From Bin80 sp965219915 (lineage in GTDB: Bacteria; Bacteroidota; Rhodothermia; Rhodothermales; Bin80), in the NCBI GenBank assembly GCA_965219915.1, contig OZ244794.1, positions 3,038,001-3,102,000 of the forward strand: 64,000 nt of DNA. The letters run 5' to 3'. Of the stretch, positions 36,238 to 45,236 are shown one piece after another. The position numbers were made by a program, and so were the translations under genes. Below the pieces are notes generated by a model. It worked only from the letters and a program-made list of their open reading frames with translations, was not told where the DNA came from and ran no database searches. Position 1 is the stretch's first letter. Each line of letters begins with the position of its first letter.

Positions 36238-36840
36238 ATGGCTGGATTTGATGTTCACCGTGACACGATTGCGGCGTGCGTTAATGATGAGTACCTGTGG
36301 CGTTACTTTGATGCGCACGAGTTCTCCTCATAAAAGCCGCAAAGTATCTCCCGATTTTTGAAATCAACGCGGTCGAAGTAAGGTGATTTCCGTTGTTGCT
36401 ACGAGACGCCTTTTTGCAGCATGATCCTCTTCGAAGCGGTTACTGCACTGGGTATTGATTGCGCCATCATTGCACCAGGTTCTATTCCCGGCCCGGTGTG
36501 GATCAAATCAAAACGGACCGGCGCGATACGAGGAAGCTGGCGGATTACTTTTCGGCGGGTCTTTTGACCGAATGTTTTGTTCTTGATTAGGAGTTGCTAT
36601 CTGTGTGGAGCTCGATAGTAAAGATCGACGACACGAGAACGGCTTTTCAAACGAACTGTCGTTCAGCGTCAAAGCAATTTACACCAGACATTGAAGAGGT
36701 TCGTGTACTGGTCCAGGGAGCGGTCGATTATGATTCGTGTTCACGTTGCCCAAATGATCTTGTTCAGGAAACCGATCTTCCCTTGGCTGCGGTACACAAA
36801 CGGATCAAGAACCTACTCAGTTAGTATACCGGATTATAAA
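36238..36840 (+). pseudogene. IS110-family transposase relic
   Basis: Pieces of an IS110 (DEDD) transposase appear in order but in several frames. The first starts at ATG 36238: MAGFDVHRDTIAACVNDE, the typical DVHxxTIAAC opening, ending at TAA near 36333. The second, near 36445-36497, reads ALGIDCAIIAPGSIPG. The third, one frame over, reads QIKTDRRDTRKLADYFSAGL then LTECF, the conserved KTDRRDAxKLA block. The fourth, near 36691-36825, has RFVYWSRERS and LRYTNGSRTYS, matching the R-x-L-V-R and Y-x-G-K-x-W-T regions. The catalytic C-terminal part is missing. At least three frameshifts or stops make it inactive. Confidence 0.8.
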
Positions 36841-36865
36841 AAAGTCTCATTTTTTGCGAATTTAT

Positions 36866-36887
36866 GTAATCATATTATACTGATTGC
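36866..36887. promoter_or_regulatory. Inverted repeat and -10 before abiEi (candidate AbiEi operator)
   Basis: GTAATCA at 36866-36872 and TGATTGC at 36881-36887 are inverted copies (6 of 7 positions) separated by 8 bp containing TATTAT/TATACT, a plausible -10. The repeat ends 3 bp before the ATG at 36891, so the transcript would have almost no leader. AbiEi proteins are known to repress their own operon through inverted repeats, which fits this placement. Confidence 0.5.
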
Positions 36888-36890
36888 GAT

Positions 36891-37703
36891 ATGAATAGAC
36901 GTCAAAATCTACCCAAAGGCCGCATTAGACTGGCCACTGTATTGCGAAGTACTGGCGAGTTTGTTCGCATTAGCGATGTTGAGGAATCGCTCAACGTCAA
37001 CCGTTCCACCGCTTCCAAGCTGCTCTCTAGATGGGTCAGTCAGGGATGGATTGAGCGCGTTGGTCCAGGAATCTATACAGCGGTTAGTCTTGACTTGATT
37101 GGCGTTGGATCGGTACTGGATCATCCTGAGATGATCGTACCAGCACTATTTGACCCAGCTTATATCGGTGGTCGAACAGCTACCGAATATTGGGGGCTTA
37201 CAGAACAGATTTTTCGCGACACGGTCGTGGTCACGGGACGTCCAGTGCGATCAAAGTATCAGAAAATACTTGGTTTGCCATATACCATAAAACATATCCA
37301 TCCAGATAAAATTTTTGGTCTTGAAACAATGTGGTTCCACAGTATCAAGACCGCAATCTCGGATGTTCCTCGAACTATTTTAGACCTTTTAGACGATCCC
37401 GCATTCGGGGGTGGGATAGAGCATGTGATCGACTGCTTTGCAGAATACATACGTCATGACCACAGGAAGGATAAAATGCTGATTTCCTATGCAGAGCGTC
37501 TTGGCAATGGGGCCGTCTTCAAACGCTTAGGCTTTCTGGCAGAGCATCATTCAGACTGCAACTATCTCATTGACACTTGTCGGCAAAGAATGACAAAAGG
37601 CAATGCAAAACTTATTCCTACCTTGCCTTGTCCCCGCCTGGTGACAAGATGGCGCCTCTGGGTTCCTGAGATAGATTTCCAAGACGGAAGAGATGGTTAC
37701 TAA
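36891..37703 (+). CDS. AbiEi-type antitoxin of a type IV toxin-antitoxin pair
   Basis: 270 residues. An N-terminal winged helix-turn-helix (residues 8-60: IRLATVLRSTGEFVRISDVE, LNVNRSTASKLLSRWVSQGW, ERVGPGIYTAV) is followed by the AbiEi body (PALFDPAYIGGRTATEYWGL, IKHIHPDKIFGLETMWFHSI, DVPRTILDLLDDPAFGGGIE, HVIDCFAEYI). In the known system the antitoxin both represses the operon and neutralises the nucleotidyltransferase toxin without direct binding. It overlaps the toxin gene by 11 nt. Codon use looks more AT-rich than its neighbours, consistent with transfer. Confidence 0.9.
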   Translation: MNRRQNLPKGRIRLATVLRSTGEFVRISDVEESLNVNRSTASKLLSRWVSQGWIERVGPGIYTAVSLDLIGVGSVLDHPEMIVPALFDPAYIGGRTATEYWGLTEQIFRDTVVVTGRPVRSKYQKILGLPYTIKHIHPDKIFGLETMWFHSIKTAISDVPRTILDLLDDPAFGGGIEHVIDCFAEYIRHDHRKDKMLISYAERLGNGAVFKRLGFLAEHHSDCNYLIDTCRQRMTKGNAKLIPTLPCPRLVTRWRLWVPEIDFQDGRDGY

Positions 37704-38889
37704 AAAAGAGATCAAGCATGTTGCACTCGTGCACGGTTTGAGGCCTCATATTGTTGAGAAAGACTACCTACTCGGTTGGGTATTAGCTGGCATCTACCAC
37801 CACGTCGCTCTTCAGAGTAATTGGATCTTCAAGGGGGGAACCTGCATCAGGAAATGCTATTTCGATACCTGTCGGTTCTCCGAAGATCTTGATTTCACGA
37901 TTATAAGGCCGTCTCATCTCAACCGTGACTTCCTTATTGAAACGTTTAGCGAAATTAGTGAGTGGATTTTTGAGCAGGTTGGTCTAGAGATTCCAGAAAG
38001 ACTACTAAGCTTTGAAATTTTTACAAATCCTCGTGGTTCAGAATCTTGTCAGGCCAAAGTAGGGTATCGGGGTCCCATTAGTCCCAGCGTGGGATTCCGC
38101 TCACTTCCACGTCTCAAGATTGACCTGACATTTGACGAGATTGTTGTGGTGCCACCGATTGAACGCACTATCCGTCATGCGTACAGTGATGACCCACAGA
38201 AGGGAATCTCTGTCCGATGCTATGCTCCCGAAGAGGCTTTTGCCGAAAAAATCTGCGCTTTAGGACATCGTGCTAAGCCACGCGACCTTTACGATGCCAT
38301 CAATCTCCTCCGGAACGATGAGGAGCAGCCCAATCATTCCATTCTAAATGATTTAATTCGAAAAAAATCCGCTCACCGTGATCGTCCCGTTCCAACACTC
38401 GTTGATGTACAGGAAAAAAGGAAGAGTCTCGAACATCCCTGGACAGCGATGCTAAGCCATCAAGTTCAAAAACTCCCTCCATTTGAGACTTATTTCAACG
38501 CGTTGCCTGAGTTTTTTGATTGGCTTGAAACCGGCACCCTCCCCTCGTTGCCTGCGGTAGATCAAATGGCAGCAGGTGAAGAGGTAATCAGAGTACCTAC
38601 AATGAACTTGCCGATCAATCTTGGCACGCATATATCCCTGGAGGCTATCCGTTTTGCGGGCGTGAACTATCTGTGCGTTGACATTCAATACGGACAGTCC
38701 ACTGATCGTATTGAGCCATACTCACTGCGTCGTACAAAAGATGGTAATATTGTACTTCATGCCGTTGGGGTTACCGACGGGGAACCTCACAGTTATCGGA
38801 TTGACCGGATCCATGGAGCGACTATCACACAGCAAAGTTTCGTCCCTCGTTACTTGGTTGAGCTACGGCCCAAAATCCAGCCGTCATAA
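37693..38889 (+). CDS. AbiEii-type nucleotidyltransferase toxin with WYL-like C-terminus
   Basis: 398 residues. The nucleotidyltransferase domain spans about 1-215: HIVEKDYLLGWVLAGIYHHV, motif I FKGGTCIRKCYFDTCRFSED with D65 and D67 of the DxD, LKIDLTFDE (third acidic residue), EEAFAEKICALGHRAKPRDL and YDAINLLR. Residues 215-290 form a helical linker. The last 100 residues resemble a WYL ligand-sensing domain: EAIRFAGVNYLCVDIQYGQS, IEPYSLRRTKDGNIVLHAVG, EPHSYRIDRIHGATITQQSF. The classical AbiEii toxin (about 300 residues) lacks this tail. In related toxins activity adds nucleotides to tRNA and arrests growth during phage infection. It overlaps abiEi by 11 nt. Confidence 0.87.
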   Translation: MVTKKEIKHVALVHGLRPHIVEKDYLLGWVLAGIYHHVALQSNWIFKGGTCIRKCYFDTCRFSEDLDFTIIRPSHLNRDFLIETFSEISEWIFEQVGLEIPERLLSFEIFTNPRGSESCQAKVGYRGPISPSVGFRSLPRLKIDLTFDEIVVVPPIERTIRHAYSDDPQKGISVRCYAPEEAFAEKICALGHRAKPRDLYDAINLLRNDEEQPNHSILNDLIRKKSAHRDRPVPTLVDVQEKRKSLEHPWTAMLSHQVQKLPPFETYFNALPEFFDWLETGTLPSLPAVDQMAAGEEVIRVPTMNLPINLGTHISLEAIRFAGVNYLCVDIQYGQSTDRIEPYSLRRTKDGNIVLHAVGVTDGEPHSYRIDRIHGATITQQSFVPRYLVELRPKIQPS

Positions 38890-39577
38890 ATCACGTCTGC
38901 AATTTCAGATACATGCAGCCCGCTGTTCGGAACTACGAGGGCTCCGCGGTGACCGGGTCTTCTGGCGACTCAAGCGCAAGTTCGACACTGTAGTGGATTT
39001 GTTTGCTGAAATTCTGTCCTCATATCCTTCGTTGAACCCCTAAAACGATCAACCCATGTCGTTACTTCCATAAATCGTTCTGGTCGCTACCAACTGAAAT
39101 GACAGTTGTTGAGTGGGATTCGCACCCACCAAGAAAGATTACGTTTCCACCGCCCACGCGTAAATATTACATGGTTCTTGTAGTAGATTACATGATGTTT
39201 GCATTTTGGGACCGGCCAACCTCCTGTCGCTATAATCTACTATGCAAGACTGGCAGCTTAACTCACAGGCCAACGATCCGCACAAATCCCGAAACAGCTC
39301 CCAAATGAATGAGCAGCTTCATTGAGAACGGTGACCAATGCCACCGTAATCTGCAATATGGCTATCCCCGGCTATAAACCACACGTTAATAAAAAAGTAA
39401 ACCTGGGATACACAGCTACCCCGAGGGAAACTCTCCTCAACCGCCCCAATTCGGGTGTTTACTACGGAGTAGTGAACAACCTGATTAGTGGCGAAAGCGT
39501 GCCGCAGCATATAAACCACATCGGTTAACAGGAAAATATCTGCAGCTATTATCTTTGCCGGTGAACAATGATTACTC
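38890..39577. other. Long gap between the abiE pair and murA
   Basis: 688 bp. A short plus-strand frame near 38950-39033 reads GDRVFWRLKRKFDTVVDLFA and then EILSSYPSLNP and looks coding-like, but has no family I know. A frame at 39322-39528 also looks mildly protein-like (GYKPHVNKKVNLGY, RPNSGVYYGVVNNLISG). Both may be relics; neither is supportable as a gene. Confidence 0.4.
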
Positions 39578-40876
39578 ATGGAGAAACTTGTAATTAAAGG
39601 AGGCCATCCACTTCGCGGTACGTTAGCCATAAGTGCATCCAAGAATGCAGCACTATCACTGATGGCTGCCGCTGTTCTGACCCAAGGTGTCACACAACTG
39701 GCCCGCATTCCCAAACTGCGCGATATCACTACATTTTCGCATGTACTCCGTATTACTGGTGCAGCGGTTACACGCAAGGATACTGGGTTGCAAATCGACG
39801 CAACCCGGGTAGGATTCCCGGAGGCGCCCTATGAACTCGTAAAGAAAATGCGTGCTTCCTTTTATATGTTGGGAGCACTCCTTGGCCGCTGTGGACGTGC
39901 ACGTGTCTCCCTACCGGGCGGATGTGCCTGGGGACCCCGGCCCGTTAACCTCCACCTTGAAGGACTCACAGCATTGGGAGCACAGATTGATCTGGAGGAA
40001 GGATACGTTTTGGCACGGGCACCCCACGGGGGAGTGCCCGGCGGAAGCTACAAACTTGAACCATCGAGCGTAGGCGCCACCATCAATTTATTGCTAGCCG
40101 CCAGTTTGGGACGCGGCGGTACCCGAATCGAGAATGCTGCAATTGAACCAGATGTGGTCGTATTCTGCGAAATGCTCTCGGCCATGGGAGCACGGCTAGA
40201 AGGCATCGGAACACGCACAATTGAAATTGAGGGAGTTCAGGAACTTCATCCAGTCAACTTCAGCAACTGCCCGGACCGCATAGAATTGGGAACGTTTATG
40301 ATTGCTGCCGCAATCGCAGGGGTTCCCGGGGAGCCCGTAAGATTAATGCATGCCCGCCCGGATCACCTTGGGGAGCGGTTCATCGAGGCATTTAAGGAAA
40401 CCGGAGCCGGTTGCACGATCGCAGAAAACGAAGTGATTGTAACTCCCCCTGAGTCAATCATACCGGTCTCTATTGAGACCGCCATCTATCCAGGCTTCCC
40501 CACAGATCTACAGGCCCAGTGGACCGTACTCCTGGCCTGCGCAAATGGAACGGCTACCGTTACCGACCAAGTTTATGGTGATCGCTTCAATCACATCCCG
40601 GAATTGGCCCGCTTGGGACTCCGGGCTGACGTTGCCGGCAATCAGGTAACTGTCTTTGGCGGCTCTCAGCTCAGCGGAGCACGAGTAATGAGTACCGATC
40701 TGCGTGCAAGCGTATCGCTGGTACTTGCGGGGATGATCGCACAGGGAACTACGCACGTTGGGCGAATCTACCACCTGGATCGAGGCTATGAGCAACTGGA
40801 AAAGAAACTCAGCCAATGCGGAATAGATATCCGACGTGAACAGTACGACGAGTTTGCTGCTCCCCAGCAAACCTAA
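39578..40876 (+). CDS. murA: UDP-N-acetylglucosamine 1-carboxyvinyltransferase
   Basis: 432 residues, full length. It transfers enolpyruvate from PEP to UDP-GlcNAc, the first committed step of peptidoglycan synthesis. The N-terminal MEKLVIKGGHPLRGTLAISA and SKNAALSLMAAAVL hold the Lys and Asn of the active site. The catalytic Cys lies in SLPGGCAWGPRPVNLHLEGL, so the target of fosfomycin is a Cys and not the resistant Asp. MKRAS-like KKMRASFYMLGALLGRCGRA and FPTDLQAQWTVLLACANGTA are also present. It converges on the cytochrome gene with a 4-nt overlap of stops. Confidence 0.96.
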   Translation: MEKLVIKGGHPLRGTLAISASKNAALSLMAAAVLTQGVTQLARIPKLRDITTFSHVLRITGAAVTRKDTGLQIDATRVGFPEAPYELVKKMRASFYMLGALLGRCGRARVSLPGGCAWGPRPVNLHLEGLTALGAQIDLEEGYVLARAPHGGVPGGSYKLEPSSVGATINLLLAASLGRGGTRIENAAIEPDVVVFCEMLSAMGARLEGIGTRTIEIEGVQELHPVNFSNCPDRIELGTFMIAAAIAGVPGEPVRLMHARPDHLGERFIEAFKETGAGCTIAENEVIVTPPESIIPVSIETAIYPGFPTDLQAQWTVLLACANGTATVTDQVYGDRFNHIPELARLGLRADVAGNQVTVFGGSQLSGARVMSTDLRASVSLVLAGMIAQGTTHVGRIYHLDRGYEQLEKKLSQCGIDIRREQYDEFAAPQQT

Positions 40877-43536
40877 CGCTTTACTCTGTACAGCACGTGC
40901 TCGTGGATCGGCTGCGCCTCCAGATTGTCTGACGGATGGCGTCGCTTATAGGGACCGGTTACCGCAAGTGCCGTTTCATCCTCTTTATGGAATTCATACA
41001 GCCTTTGCGCCTCCTGAAGTTCTTCTGTACGCTCCAGCGCCCCAAGCGTTAGCATGCGATTATACAAGGCCCCAAGGTCCTCAGGATCTATCTCAAGGAC
41101 GCGGTCCATCCACTGCAGAGCCACCTCGTATCGCCCCATCAGGTAATGCATCCGACCAATAGAAAGCAACAGTACACGGTCTGCGGGATAGGTCTCGAAC
41201 ACATACATCCACTCGGCGATCGCATCGTCGTAATAACCATATCCATTCAATACTTCACCACGGAAATAAGCCGTCTTGGTATATCTGGGTTGCCTTTTCT
41301 CGGCCTCGATCAGCTCAGACTCTGCCTCTTCTAGACTGCCCTCAGCAAGATGTACACGGGCACGGTTGATTGGTCCTTCCGGACTGCCCGGGGCAATCAC
41401 TGAAACCTGACCGAATGCTTCAAGCGCGCCTCGCGTGTCTCCTTCCAGAAAAAGACCAATCCCAAAGTCATTCCACCGCTCCCAGAGGGCATAAGTGGTA
41501 TCGGTCTGCTCACTTTCTGACCGTTTTGCGGAGGCCATCAGCGTTATGGGGATCTCCGGAACCTCACCAGGGGCTAACTCCCATCTTCGCAGATCAACCT
41601 CTTTCCGTGCCAGCGAGTCCGGCTCTCCAGGAGCGACCTGCCCGCGAAACGTCCAGTTGTGGAAGTACCACTTGAACTTGCGGTGATACAGTCGAGCGGA
41701 CAGTTCGCTGATCCTTGTACCTTGGGGCACTTGGAAGCGGTAATGCACCGTGTGTGCAGTCCCTGGTCCGATCATATTTGCATATACCGTAGCGATCCAG
41801 TCCTGCGCATTGCGTCGACTAATGAGATTGCTTGCGCGATCCACCTGCACTGCCCCCCAGAAATGTGCAGTTGAATCAACCCTGCCTGCATCATCCAGAT
41901 GACCCGAGATCAATACCTCTGCACCCGATGCGTCTCTTGCGGCAAACTCTAGCCACATTTCGTTGGAGTCGTTTGTCCCGCCGGGCAGTAAATGCCCAAC
42001 TTTCCGATTACGGACAACGACACTGACCTCAATCTCATTCCCGGGATCTAGGGAGGGCATGATCTCGTCAGGACCGTAGGTCTGACCATTTACCGTCACA
42101 ACAAAAATGTCAACGGACGCAGACGACTGCAGAGATTCCCGTGCTTCGCGGAGCTGCTCGGAGTATCCGTTGAGAACTGGCAGTGCAGTATTGGCGGCGG
42201 CAAAGGTATGACTGCGAATGAATCCCCCCGTGCCTCCCTGATCATCGGAGACCACACGCGGCATATGACAGTCAACACAAGATAAAGGGGTTTCTGGAAG
42301 ATAAAATGAACGTACAGTATTTCCGCTCGTGCCGCTGCTCTGCCAAGCATCGTATTCATTCTGTCCACGCTTCCATCGATAATTATTGACCTCCGGTGGC
42401 AAGCCTACTTTGTGACAAGTGCCGCAGAATTCCATCGTCCGTTGGACCGGGGTTAACATGGCCTCCCTGTGCGGGCCCGGCTTTGCGCGGACAAGCGTGT
42501 TATGAATCCATCGACGGGTATTATCATCAGCACGGGCGAATGGATACTCATCCGGCATTGAGATCACATACCGACCGTTGCCCTTAACATCCCTCAAAGC
42601 GTCAATTGCATGACAGGACAGACATGTGATACCTGCGACGGAGGTAGGATGCTCAAAATCCAATAACTGCTCATCCGTGAACCGTCCGGTGAATAACACC
42701 AGTGGATCGTGGCAGGATGCACACCAACGTCCAGGATCGTTGCCCCCACGCTCCACCAATGCCTCGACACTCTTACGGTAATAGGGGTTGTTGAACGAGG
42801 ATAGACGGTGGGCTGAGCCTTCCCACTGAGACACAACATCCGGGTGGCATCCTTCCTGACCACAGGATTCCGATCTATCCAGATCATCATCGCTCAGATA
42901 CCCATCATGCGCTAGTATAGCCTGTGATGCCGACAAAGGATTTTCTTCGGAACCTTCCAAATAAATTGACCCACTCCCCTGAAGCCAAGGCACTAGGCCT
43001 ACAAGCAAAGTAACCGCGAGACCAGCAGCCAGTGTCAGCGAAAGTGGATGTCGCCAAACGTGAAGTCCTCCTGAACGAAAGGCCTGTCCCCACTCCAGGA
43101 AGCGGTACCGTACCCCCTCTTTCATGGACACATGGACTACAAAACCACCCATTGCAGTCACTACAGAGATCAGATGTACATACAACAGCATACTCCCCGC
43201 CCAGGTTGAACCCAGAAATACGAGACCGAACCCAGAGGAGAGTAGTGCGACGAGTGATGCCCCCGTGAATGCTCCCGCAAAAGTTGCTCTCCAGTTGCGG
43301 CGAAGCGGCATTTTGGCTAGGTGCAGCGATATAAAAACCGCGGAGGGCAAGACGAATAACGTGCCCAGACCTATATGAAGAAGCACATTACTCATGTAGA
43401 GGAACGCCGTGGATCCCTCCATCAGATATAGGAGCAGGCTGTTCACCAAAAGAACAGCAAAACCGCCCAACAGCACCGCAACCAACCGTCGCTGTCGCTT
43501 GGGCAACCTTAAGTAGCGCTTGCGAGGACGTGCCAT
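40873..43536 (-). CDS. Membrane pentaheme cytochrome c with TPR domain
   Basis: 887 residues from the ATG at 43536, 4 nt after the FAD enzyme stop (an in-frame ATG at 43593 would add 19 residues). Five hydrophobic helices occupy roughly residues 20-185. A heme domain follows with four CxxCH sites (CASCH, CLSCH, CGTCH, CVDCH) and a first site spaced as CGQEGCH, that is, CX4CH. The spacing resembles cytochrome c554-type modules. A beta-rich domain (about 470-640) is followed by several TPRs (FGIGLFLEGDTRGALEAFGQ, MHYLMGRYEVALQWMDRVLE). It should take electrons from or to a quinone or periplasmic donor. The partner is likely the FAD enzyme encoded upstream. Confidence 0.88.
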   Translation of the reverse strand: MARPRKRYLRLPKRQRRLVAVLLGGFAVLLVNSLLLYLMEGSTAFLYMSNVLLHIGLGTLFVLPSAVFISLHLAKMPLRRNWRATFAGAFTGASLVALLSSGFGLVFLGSTWAGSMLLYVHLISVVTAMGGFVVHVSMKEGVRYRFLEWGQAFRSGGLHVWRHPLSLTLAAGLAVTLLVGLVPWLQGSGSIYLEGSEENPLSASQAILAHDGYLSDDDLDRSESCGQEGCHPDVVSQWEGSAHRLSSFNNPYYRKSVEALVERGGNDPGRWCASCHDPLVLFTGRFTDEQLLDFEHPTSVAGITCLSCHAIDALRDVKGNGRYVISMPDEYPFARADDNTRRWIHNTLVRAKPGPHREAMLTPVQRTMEFCGTCHKVGLPPEVNNYRWKRGQNEYDAWQSSGTSGNTVRSFYLPETPLSCVDCHMPRVVSDDQGGTGGFIRSHTFAAANTALPVLNGYSEQLREARESLQSSASVDIFVVTVNGQTYGPDEIMPSLDPGNEIEVSVVVRNRKVGHLLPGGTNDSNEMWLEFAARDASGAEVLISGHLDDAGRVDSTAHFWGAVQVDRASNLISRRNAQDWIATVYANMIGPGTAHTVHYRFQVPQGTRISELSARLYHRKFKWYFHNWTFRGQVAPGEPDSLARKEVDLRRWELAPGEVPEIPITLMASAKRSESEQTDTTYALWERWNDFGIGLFLEGDTRGALEAFGQVSVIAPGSPEGPINRARVHLAEGSLEEAESELIEAEKRQPRYTKTAYFRGEVLNGYGYYDDAIAEWMYVFETYPADRVLLLSIGRMHYLMGRYEVALQWMDRVLEIDPEDLGALYNRMLTLGALERTEELQEAQRLYEFHKEDETALAVTGPYKRRHPSDNLEAQPIHEHVLYRVKR

Positions 43537-43540
43537 GGGT

Positions 43541-45157
43541 CTAGTAGATGGATTCCGGCCAACGTAACTGAACCCCCTGCCCCGCCAAAACATCCTGAAA
43601 TTCTCTCAGATGCCTAGCGCGCACGCCTCTCGGTGATACGTTTCTGGCGATACACCATGCGGCAAGTGCACCTGCGGCTTCACCAATATTCCACTCAACA
43701 GGATGCAATCGATAACACCCACCAGTGATATGGGTTACTCCGATGTTTTTTGCCGCTGGCAACAGGTTTTCTGTCCGAATGGGGATCAGCGCACCGAGGG
43801 GAATCTCAAAGGGTAAAGACGCAACATCAATGTAGTTGTCTCCGCCGGTGGACGGATGCAGATCTATGCGATAGCTGCCAACTCCAACCGAATCTTCAAA
43901 GTGCTCCGCGCGCTCGGCGCCTTTTCGGGCTTCCGTACCTACATGGTTTTCGGTTACCGTGAACATTGACATAATACGCCTGGACTCGCGCAGATAAGGA
44001 GCTTTTGCGAGTCCATCTTCAGTGCCCATTATATCCCCGCGCAACCTTAGTCCTGGCCAACCCTGGCCACCGTCCTCCCGAGGTACCTCAGTCTGAAGCC
44101 AGTAGAAGAGTGAAAAACTCAGCTCACGTGCTGCCTGCCGATGCAAAGCGCTGTCGGAATCTGCAAACAGGTTCCCGTTCATATAATCGTTTTGCGGCCA
44201 GTTTACAAGCGAAATTCCTCCTGCATAAGCGCCAGGAACGAACAACCCTGGATCAATTAGCCTGCGGTAGGTCCATAGATTGAAGTTCTCGGTGACTGCT
44301 TCCGGCCGAGGATCGAACGAAGCTGCTCTTGGCTCGAGGGTTATTGGGTGGCTATAAGTCAGGCTCAGCAGTTTCCCGGGCCATGGCGGATCAATTGGCG
44401 GTACATAGTCCCGCCAGTACGTGTAGGATTCAGGGGGCTCAATCGTATGATCTTCCCCTGGTCGATAATCCATTGCAAAACACCACGTGGGGGCCTGCAT
44501 GTTTTGAGGCCCCGGACGAGGCGAAGCATGTAATTCTCCTGTATCCGGTTCGGCCCCCATGACATGCTCTGTCCTTGATAAATCCAGCAGCACCCCATCT
44601 TCTGTTGCATCAAGGAAATACTTTGCTCTGACTACAGTACCAGAGGGCGATAGTTGGACAACCTGAATACGATCCCCGCTAACCTCTGCAGAGAATGGTC
44701 GTACATTCAGCATTATTCTCAGCTGCCCTGTACTGAGGTAAGGAGCAAACCAGTCGGTCAACACCGCAAGTGCTGCCCGCGGTTCATGGCAAAGTCTGGA
44801 CACCCCGCAGGTACCCGGATTCAGTAGCTCCACTGTGGGATCCAGCAGAGGATACAATCCTCGATAGTGATCACGTACACCTGCTCTGAACGCCCGATAA
44901 CGGTCTGTTGCTCCCTGAAACTCAATCCACTGGTGCTCATCCGGCGGAACTCCCTGCTGCGTGAATTGCCCGCCAATCCATTCTGTCTCCTCCGTAAGAA
45001 CTACACGCTGATTCATTCGCAGCGCAGCCAACGCAGCCGCACATCCTCCCGTACCGCCTCCAATAATCGCTATATCTGCCTCCCATTCACTGTCTGTGTG
45101 GAGTACAGCCATAAGTCCCGAACCGGAGAGTTGCAAAAATGAGCGCCTAGACAACAT
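43541..45157 (-). CDS. Tat-exported FAD-dependent oxidoreductase
   Basis: The ATG at 45157 gives 538 residues with a twin-arginine signal (LSRRSFLQLSGSGLMAVLHT, SRRxFL consensus); the frame is open further to 45283 but that stretch overlaps the LRR gene. The FAD-binding Rossmann motif is IAIIGGGTGGCAAALAALRM. EEETEWIGGQFTQQG-type residues and FLDATEDGVLLDLSRTEHVM match the FAD_oxidored (PF12831-like) family, and the C-terminal block ALIPIRTENLLPAAKNIGVT with LHPVEWNIGEAAGALAAWCI is characteristic. The substrate is unknown; members act on diverse alcohols or sugars. It is followed after 4 nt by the pentaheme cytochrome gene, which should receive its electrons. Confidence 0.86.
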   Translation of the reverse strand: MLSRRSFLQLSGSGLMAVLHTDSEWEADIAIIGGGTGGCAAALAALRMNQRVVLTEETEWIGGQFTQQGVPPDEHQWIEFQGATDRYRAFRAGVRDHYRGLYPLLDPTVELLNPGTCGVSRLCHEPRAALAVLTDWFAPYLSTGQLRIMLNVRPFSAEVSGDRIQVVQLSPSGTVVRAKYFLDATEDGVLLDLSRTEHVMGAEPDTGELHASPRPGPQNMQAPTWCFAMDYRPGEDHTIEPPESYTYWRDYVPPIDPPWPGKLLSLTYSHPITLEPRAASFDPRPEAVTENFNLWTYRRLIDPGLFVPGAYAGGISLVNWPQNDYMNGNLFADSDSALHRQAARELSFSLFYWLQTEVPREDGGQGWPGLRLRGDIMGTEDGLAKAPYLRESRRIMSMFTVTENHVGTEARKGAERAEHFEDSVGVGSYRIDLHPSTGGDNYIDVASLPFEIPLGALIPIRTENLLPAAKNIGVTHITGGCYRLHPVEWNIGEAAGALAAWCIARNVSPRGVRARHLREFQDVLAGQGVQLRWPESIY

Positions 45158-45236
45158 GGCTGAAGGTGGTACGAGCAGAAAATGGCTTTGGGTTTTATAC
45201 GCAGTGGACCCAGAGTGGTCTTGCCTACTACTTCGT

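Noticed and set aside
39319..39777. 152-codon minus-strand frame before and over the murA start
   Set aside because: Half of it is antisense to the murA N-terminus; the remainder has no recognisable content.
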